Shown here piece after piece: positions 52,424 to 61,400 of a stretch of 64,000 nucleotides of DNA. The translations under genes were made by a program, and so were the position numbers. Positions within the stretch are counted from its first letter, which is position 1, and each line of letters begins with the position of its first letter. This DNA is from Paenibacillus kobensis NBRC 15729. GTDB taxonomy: Bacteria; Bacillota; Bacilli; Paenibacillales; Paenibacillaceae. The stretch spans positions 37,848 to 101,847 of the forward strand of contig NZ_BILZ01000016.1 of assembly GCF_004000825.1 (NCBI RefSeq). The letters run 5' to 3'. The notes under the pieces are model-generated. The model searched no databases, was not told the origin of the DNA, and worked only from the letters and a program-made list of their open reading frames with translations.

Positions 52424-55400
52424 ATGACCCGTAAGGAACAAAAGCCTCTGTTTCCCCTCACGCATCCGCAAAGCAGAATCTGGCATACCGAAATGATGTA
52501 TCCCCAATCGGACTTGAATCACATTGTTGTCAGCAGTGAAACCGAACAAGCGATCGACTTTCGAACGCTGGAAGCGGTCATTCGCCGGTTTATGAACCAT
52601 CAGGACGCATTTCGGATTCGCTTGACGACAACGGATCAGGGCCAAGTCAACCAATACATCGAAAACGATTCCGGTTCCCCCATAATCGAATACGTGAAAC
52701 TGGATGCGCAGTGCGGGTTGGACGAGCTCCTGTCGCAGGAGGAATTTTTCAAAGGCGACCCGATAGGCTGCGAGTTGTATCGAATCTATCTCTTTGAGCT
52801 CGGAGAGAGAAGAGGATTCATCGCGAAATTTCACCACCTCATCGCAGACGGTTGGTCCAGTACCTTATTCATCGATTACGTCTGGAAAGAATACATAAAG
52901 GTCATGAAGCAGGAAGACAGCAACAGCATGGAGCTTGAGGAGAACCAATCCGTTCCTGTCAGTTATCTTCGTTATATCGAGAACGAACAAGAGTATCTGG
53001 GCTCCAAACGATTCGAACGGAATGAACAGTTCTGGTTGGATACGTTCCAGTCGCTTCCCGACCGCCTTCCGAAGCCGTCTGTCACAACAGCTGCATCAAG
53101 ATTGTTTTTTGTTCTGGATGAGCAGCAGGATGCCTGTATCAGAACCTTTGTGCAAGAGAGAGGCCTTACGGTTCCTGCCTTCTTCATGACCGTCTTTTAT
53201 ATGTACCTAAGCCAGGTGGAGCAGTGCAGAGACCTCACCTTGGGAACACCGGTATTTAACCGGTCGAGCCGGGAGGAACGTAATCTGTTCGGCATGTGCA
53301 CCAGCACGATGCCCGTCCGGCTGAACAGCAGTCCGGATCAGCTTGTGAGCGAGCTGTTCTCATTCGTTAATGCCCAGCTCAAACGCTGCTATTATAACCA
53401 GAAATACCCCTACAACCTGCTAGTTCCCGCACTCAAAAAGATGAATCCCGAACTAACGCGACTATACGACTACAGCCTCAATTTTCTTAATTACAGATTC
53501 ATTCCGTCGCTTAACGGTACGCCAATCGTCACGAACTGGCACCATTCCGGCAGCCAAGAGGAATCCCTCACCTTAACGATTGCGGAACGTCACGAGCAGC
53601 GAATCATCGTCAGCTACGATTACAAGACGGATCTGTTCACGGAACAGGACATTCGGATGATTCATGAGAGGATGCAGCATATCATCGGCCAGGTGCTGAA
53701 GCCCGAAGAACTCAAGCTTCAGGATATCGAGATTGTCACTCCGCAAGAGCGGCAGCTCATGGACGAATTTAACCAGACCTTCAAACCCTATCCTTACGAA
53801 CGGACCCTTGTGTCCCTGTTTGAAGAGCAGGTGGACATGTCGCCGGATGCCATTGCCGCCGTTTATCAAGACCAGAAGCTTAATTACCGGGAACTAAATG
53901 CCCGAGCAAACCGGCTGGCCCATAGGCTCAGCGCCGAAGGTGTTCGTGCGGGCCATGTGGTGGCGATCATGGCGACCCGTTCGCTTGATATGCTGTCCGG
54001 TATTTATGGCATCCTGAAGGCCGGCGCCGCTTACCTGCCAATCGATCCCGAATATCCGCAGGAGCGGATCTCGTATATGCTGGCGGATAGCGGGGCACAG
54101 CTGCTCATCTGTGAGGAGGAACTCCGGTCTCGTGCAGATATGGCAGGGAAGGTGCTTCCGCTGCGTGTCGAAGGGGACGACGAACTGCCATCCGATAATC
54201 CGGAGCCCGGATGTGGTCCGATGGACCTAGCCTATATCATCTACACCTCAGGCTCCACGGGACAGCCGAAAGGCGTAATGATCGAGCATCATGCCGTGGT
54301 CAACCGCTTGGCGTGGATGCAAAGCCGGTATTCTATTCAGGCTGGGGACGTCCTTTTGCAAAAAACACCGCTTAGCTTCGATGTATCGGTATGGGAGCTC
54401 TTCTGGTGGTCCTTATACGGTGCAAGCGTATGTCTATTGGAGCCCGGCGGGGAAAAGGATCCTGACGTGCTGATGCAAACTATTGCTTCGCAGCGCGTAA
54501 CCGTTCTTCACTTCGTTCCCTCTATGCTCAATGCCTGGCTGGAGGCTGCGGAGAGCGGAGCGAACCATGCCGATCTCTCCAGTGTGAGACGGGTATTTAC
54601 AAGCGGAGAAGCGCTGCATAAGGGGCAGGTGGACCGGTTTTACCGATTCACGGAAGCCTGTGACTCAAGAGCATCGCTAGTCAATTTATACGGCCCGACA
54701 GAAGCAACGGTAGATGTAACCTATTACGACTGCGCCCCGGGGCTCGAACTCGTTCCGATTGGCAAGCCAATCGATAACACGAGGCTGTATATTGTCGGAG
54801 AACAGCTGCGGCTGCAGCCGATCGGCGTTCCCGGCGAGCTCTGCATTGCCGGTGCAGCACTCGCACGAGGCTATCTGAACCGGCCGGAGCTCACGGAGAT
54901 GAAGTTCGTGAACAATCCCTTCGAAGAGGGAGAACGGATGTATAGAACCGGAGATCTGGCAAGATGGCTGCCGGACGGGAATATCGAATATCTGGGCCGG
55001 ATAGACAGCCAGGTCAAGGTCCGCGGTTACCGGATCGAGCTGGGGGAAGTCGAAGCTCAGCTGCTGCAGGTTCCGGATATTCTCGAAGCTGCCGTCATTG
55101 TAAGAGATGACCATGCGGGGCATAAGCAGCTCTGTGGTTATTACGTTGCGGCAAGGGAGCTCGCCTCAAGCGATGTCCGGGGCTCTCTAGCTGACCGGCT
55201 TCCGGGCTATATGGTGCCTGCCCACTTGATCCAGCTCCAGGCCATGCCGCTCAGTCCGAATGGTAAGCTGCACCGTAAGGCGCTCCCGGAGCCGGAAACA
55301 ATACTGCCAGGTGCATCTGCGAATATAGCTCCCCGGACGCCGGAGGAGAAAGTTCTCGTCTCCATCTGTTCCTCGGTGCTGGGGAATCCCAATATCGGCG

Positions 55401-58400
55401 TACAGGATCACTTTTTCGAATTGGGCGGAGATTCCATTAAGATTCTCCAAGTGATCTCTAAGCTGGTTCAGGCTGGATACAAGCTGGAGATGAGAGATGC
55501 CTTTGCTTATCCTTCACTCGAGCAGATGAGCCGCAGGCTGAAGCCAATGGCGAGAGCAGCTGATCAGAGACAGTCTGTCGGCGAGGTAATACCGACACCT
55601 GTGATCGCCAAATTCATGGAAGGGGCTGCCGAGCCGCTTCGACATTTTAACCAGAGCGTCTTCTTATACCGTCAAGAAAGGTTTGATACACGCGTGCTGC
55701 GCCAGGCGCTGCACAAGCTTACCGCGCATCATGATGCGCTAAGAATGGTACTGAAGAAAGGGGAATCGGGCTGGAGGCTTTGGAACCGCGGAACGGATGA
55801 GGGGGAGCACTACACTCTCGAAGTGTTCGACTGCCAGGAATCAGGTGTCGTCGGAGATATGATTCAGGAGCGAGCTTCCCAGCTCCAAGCAAGCATCGAT
55901 CTGGAGAACGGCCCGCTGATGAAGCTGGCACTCTTCCAATGTCCAGACGGAGATCATCTGCTCATCGTTATTCACCATTTGGCGGTGGACGGATATTCTT
56001 GGCGCATCTTGCTGGAGGATCTGAGCCAGGCTTATGGACAAGCGCTTCAAGGCGAGGAACCGGTTTTCCCGCTGAAGACGGATTCCTTCCGCAAGTGGGC
56101 GAATCTGCTTGACGCCTATGCAGACACCGAATCCATGCGCAAGGAGCTTCCTTACTGGCTGGAGATCGAGCGAACGGAAGTGTTCGAGCTTCCTAAGGAT
56201 AGGGATGAAACCGCTCCGTTTGCATGCGATACGGAAGTGGTGGAGATCGCTTGGACGCTAGAAGAGACAGAGCTTCTGCTGAAGAATGCTCATCGGGCTT
56301 ATAACACAGAAGTAAACGATTTGCTGCTTACGGCATTAGGCATGGCAGTCAGCGCTTGGAGCGGGCGGAGCGGAATCCGAATCGATCTGGAGGGGCATGG
56401 AAGAGAGGGGATTTTCCCGGATGCCGACTTTTCTAGGACAGTTGGCTGGTTTACGAGCATATATCCAGTGGTGCTGCTGGAACAACCGGACCTATCGCTC
56501 GCGCAGCGGATCAAGAAGCTGAAAGAACAGCTCCGCGCTATTCCCGATAAGGGGATTGGATACGGGATTCTCCGGTATCTCGCTGCGGATGATGGGGAGT
56601 GGAGGCTCCAAGCGCGGCCTGAAATTTCGTTCAACTACTTGGGTCAGTTCGATCAGGATCTGCAGAACAACGCCATGCAGCTCAAGCTCTCCTCATACGC
56701 GGGAGGCAGCATGGTTGACGGCCGAGCCGTGCGGAAATATGTGCTCGATATGAACGGAGCGATAAAAGGCGGCCGCTTGACGATGGAGATCGGCTACAGC
56801 TCTAAGCAGTATCACCGTGTGACGATGAACAAGCTGGCTGCAGAACTGCGACGTGCGCTAAGTGAGGTGCTTCAGCACTGTTCGGCTAAAGAACAACCAG
56901 AATTGACGCCGAGCGACATTGTGGCGAAGAACATATCTATCGATGAATTGGATGAGCTGATGGAACGGCACGGCGGCAACACGGGCGGGCTTGAGAATGT
57001 ATACCCTTTGACTCCGATGCAGAAAGGGATGCTGTTCCATTCGCTGGTTAATTACCAGCCGGAAGCTTTCTTGCAGCAGATTAGTATGACCGTACATGGA
57101 GCGCTGAATATCGAGCTGTTCCGCGCAAGCTGGAATGCGGCGATGAGGCGTCATGATGCGCTCAGAACGAATTTCCTCATACTAGGAAGAGAGGAACCGA
57201 TTCAGATCGTATACCAGGAAAGAGAGATCCTTTTCCACTATGAAGATATCCGGGAGCTGGAGAGAGAGAAGCGAGAACAGTATGGAGACGAGTTCGTCGT
57301 TATCGATCGGAGCAAAGGATTCGATCTGGCCGCCGATCCTCTGATGCGGGTATCCGTTCTACGTAAGAGGGATACGGAATATCAGGTGGTCTGGAGCCAT
57401 CATCATATCGTGCTGGACGGATGGTGTCTTCCCCTCCTGATTCAGGAAGTATTCATGCACTATTCCGCCTTCCGTAAGGGAGGCCAGCCGGAACTGCATG
57501 CGGCAGTTCCTTACCGAGGTTATCTGTCCTGGTTGTCGGGAGAGGATGCTGAAGCAGCTGCGGCGTATTGGGGCTCTTATCTTCAGGGGTACGAAGGAAT
57601 CTCCTCGCTGCCGCAGCGTCTGGAAGGAGACCGCCGCAGCGGATATGCTGCCGGAGTATTGGAGTCTGATATCGGCACGAACCTGACCAATCAAATCGGT
57701 GCTATCGCCAAGCAATACGGTGTAACGCTAAATACCGTTCTGCAGACCGCTTGGGCGATGGTCCTGCAGAAGTATAACGGATCTGATGATGTCGTATTCG
57801 GCAGTATCGTATCCGGACGTACCACAGAAATACCGGAGATAGAGAAGATGATCGGCCTGTGCATTAATGCGATACCGGTGCGTGTTGCCTGTGAAAACGG
57901 AGAGCGCGTGTCGACCGTGATGCGCAGAGTCCAAGACCAGGCAGTCGATTCGCACGCTTATGATTATTATCCTCTGTACGAGATCCAAGCCCAAGTAACA
58001 CAAGGTCAAGGGCTGATCGACCATGTCTTGGTGTTCGAGAATTACCCGTTAGCGGACAATATTGGGCAGCTAGGAGAGCAGAGGGCAGCGGACTTGGTAT
58101 GCCGTGACATCTCCGTTCATGAGCAGACCAATTATGATCTGAATCTCATTGCTCTTGCCGGTGAAAGCTTAAGACTGCGTTTTCTATACAACAGTCATGT
58201 CTATGATCCAGCTGTAATAGCTGGGATATCCGAGAGTCTTCTTCATGTACTCAATCAAATGGCCCTCCGCCCGGAGATGAGTGTAAGCGAACTAGAACTG
58301 ATATCCGAACAAGAGTTCATCCGTCAGCAGGCGAGCATCTATCTCAGCGCAAGCGATCCGAACGACGGTCAAACGGTGCACGGCATGTTCGAGAAGCAAT

Positions 58401-61400
58401 CGGAGCGGACTCCGGATGCGGTCGCGGTTGTAGCAGACGGGATAATCATGACTTACCGAGAATTGAACGAGCGTTCGAACCAGCTCGCTCGTGTGCTGGT
58501 GCAGCAAGGCGTCAGCACAGACGGAATCGTCGGCTTGATGATGCACCGGTCTGCGCGTTATATCCAATATGTGCTTGCAGTATTAAAAGCGGGCGGGGCG
58601 ATTATGCCTATAGATCCGGAGAACCCGGCCGATCGGATTCGCCACATGCTGGATGACAGCCGCCCTGTGCTGGTCGTTTCGGATACCCCTGTGGATGGGG
58701 CCGTATTAGGCGAGGCTGCAATGCTACTTGCCGAGGAGGCAGAAAGAGCATCAGCCGATATACAAAGTACAAATTTGCTGGTGAAGGGTATGGCATCAGA
58801 TGCCATGTATGTCATTTTCACCTCCGGATCGACCGGGGTACCCAAGGGTGTGCTGCTGGAGCATCGGACGCTTCTTAACCTGCTGCAATGGCAAAGGGAC
58901 GCTATTCCCCTCGAAGAGGGGAGGTCGAAGGTGCTTCAGTTCGCATCGATGAGCTTTGATGTCAGTTATCAAGAAATTTTCACCGCGCTGCTAGGCGGGG
59001 CTGAACTGCATGTCATCCCTGAAGAGCTGAAGAGACACCCTAAAGCGCTCATAAACGAGATTGTATCGAGCAAGGCAGACATCGTATTCCTGCCGACAGC
59101 GTACCTCAAGTTCATCGCTTCGGAGAAACGTCTTCTGGAACGTCTGTCTCGTAGCAGCATGAAACATCTGGTCGTGGCTGGTGAACAGTTGGTCATCCAT
59201 CCGCTCCTGCGGTCTTATCTGCAAGAGAGAGGAGTCACCCTCCACAATCACTACGGCCCGTCGGAGGCACATGTGGTGACAGCTCTGGTCATGCGGGGCG
59301 GAGAAGCGTTCATTCCGAATGTGCCTACGATCGGCAAGCCTATTGCCAATACCTCTATCTACATTTTGGACCGTAACGGCCGTCCGCTTCCCGAAGGTGC
59401 GTCTGGAGAGCTGTGCATTGGCGGTGCCGGGCTTGCGCGCGGGTATGTGAATCGTCCCGAGCTGACGAATGAGAAATTCGTTCCGCATCCGATTAAGAAC
59501 GGGGAGAAGATCTATCGCACGGGAGATTTGGCAAGGCGGCTTCCTGACGGCACATTGGAATATCTGGGCCGCATGGACCATCAAGTGAAAATCAGAGGCT
59601 ATCGGATTGAGCTTGGGGAAGTAGAGTCACGCCTCCTCGATATCCATTCTGTTACCGAAGCGGTCGTGCTGGCACTGGATGACAAGGAGGGGGGCAAATA
59701 TCTGTGCGCCTATGTTGCGGCGGGGCGCGAGCTTGCACCGGACCTTCTCAGAAGAACGCTCGGCGAGAAGCTTCCCTCCTATATGATTCCGTCATTCTTC
59801 ATACAGCTGGAGCGTATGCCGTTGACGGTTAACGGCAAAGTCGACCGCAAGGCGCTTCCTCATCCAGATCGCGAGACGCTGCGAGAGAAGACGTATAAGG
59901 CGCCGCGCAGTGAAACCGAACGGAAGTTGGCTGAAATCTGGAAGCGTATTTTGAACCTGCAACAAGTCAGTACGGACGATCAATTCTTCCATATCGGCGG
60001 CCATTCCTTGTCGGCTGCGAGCCTAGCAGGAATGGTCAGCAAAGAAATGCAAATTGAGCTGTCCATCCAAGAAATATTCCAGCATCCAACACTTGAAGGA
60101 ATGGCAGTGATCTTAGAATCAAGAACACCTGGAGCTTTCATACCTATTCCTCGTGCTGATGTTTGTCGTGACGGTTACCCGGTTTCCTCTGCCCAGAAGC
60201 GGATTTATCTCGCTTGTCAGCTCGCAAGCGGCGAATTGAGCTACAACATGCCCGGGGGGCTGAGAATAGAGGGCACTTTCGATCTTGAGAAAGCCAATGA
60301 AGCTCTGCGTAAGATCCTGCTTCGTCATGAAGCTCTGCGGACGGCATTCTTGATGAAGAACGGCACGATCGTGCAGCAGATCGAGGAAGAACTGCCATTC
60401 CTAATTGAGCCTATTCATGCACCGGGAGAGGAAGAAATGACGGTGCTGCAGCGGTTTATCCGGCCGTTCGACTTATCGCAGGCTCCGCTTCTTCGGGCAG
60501 GTCTGTTCACCATGGAGCCTGGACGCCAGCTTCTTCTGTTCGATATGCATCACATTATCTCGGACGGAGTATCGCTTCACCTGCTGGCGCAAGAGTTTGC
60601 TGCACTGTATCAAGGCCAAGAGCTTGCCGCCCTCCCTATTCAATATAAGGATTATTCGGCATGGCAGGAGAGTGCGCCTTATCGGCAAGCGCTGGAGCCG
60701 CATCGAAACTACTGGATGACGGTCTTCCGTGACGGGATTCCTCTTCTGGAGCTGCCGACAGATTTTCCGAGGCCCAATGTGCAGAGTTTCCAAGGAGGCA
60801 GCGTGAGCTTCCGAGTCAACCGGATATTGACGGATGAGATCAGTACGCTAGCGCGGCAAATGAACGTCACTCTGTTCATGACCTTGCTGGCCGCTTTCAA
60901 TGTACTGCTCTCGAAGTATTCGGGAGAACAGGATATCGTCGTGGGCAGTCCAGTAGCGGGTCGGGAGCATCCGGATGCGGAGTCGCTCATCGGCATCTTC
61001 ATCAACACGCTGGCACTGCGCAACTTCCCGGAGGAGAGCAAGACTTTCCGGGAATTCCTGACCGAAGTGGGGGAGCGGACGCTGGAAGCGTTCGAACACC
61101 AGGCATATCCGTTCGAGGAGCTGGTAGAAAACCTGGAGATTCCACGAGACTTAACCCGCAGTCCCTTGTTCGATATCATGTTCGTGCTTCAGAATACGAA
61201 ATCGGTTTCGTTATCCGCCGAAGGGCTTAACATCCAGACGGTGGAGGCGGATACGGGCGCAGTGAAGGTTGATTTGACGCTGACGTTGACCGAGGATGCG
61301 AACGGGCTGCAAGGGAGCCTGACATACGCCGCAGGGCTGTTCAAGCGCGAAACGATTGAGCGGATGGCAGACCGCTTCCTTGAGCTGATTCATACGGCGG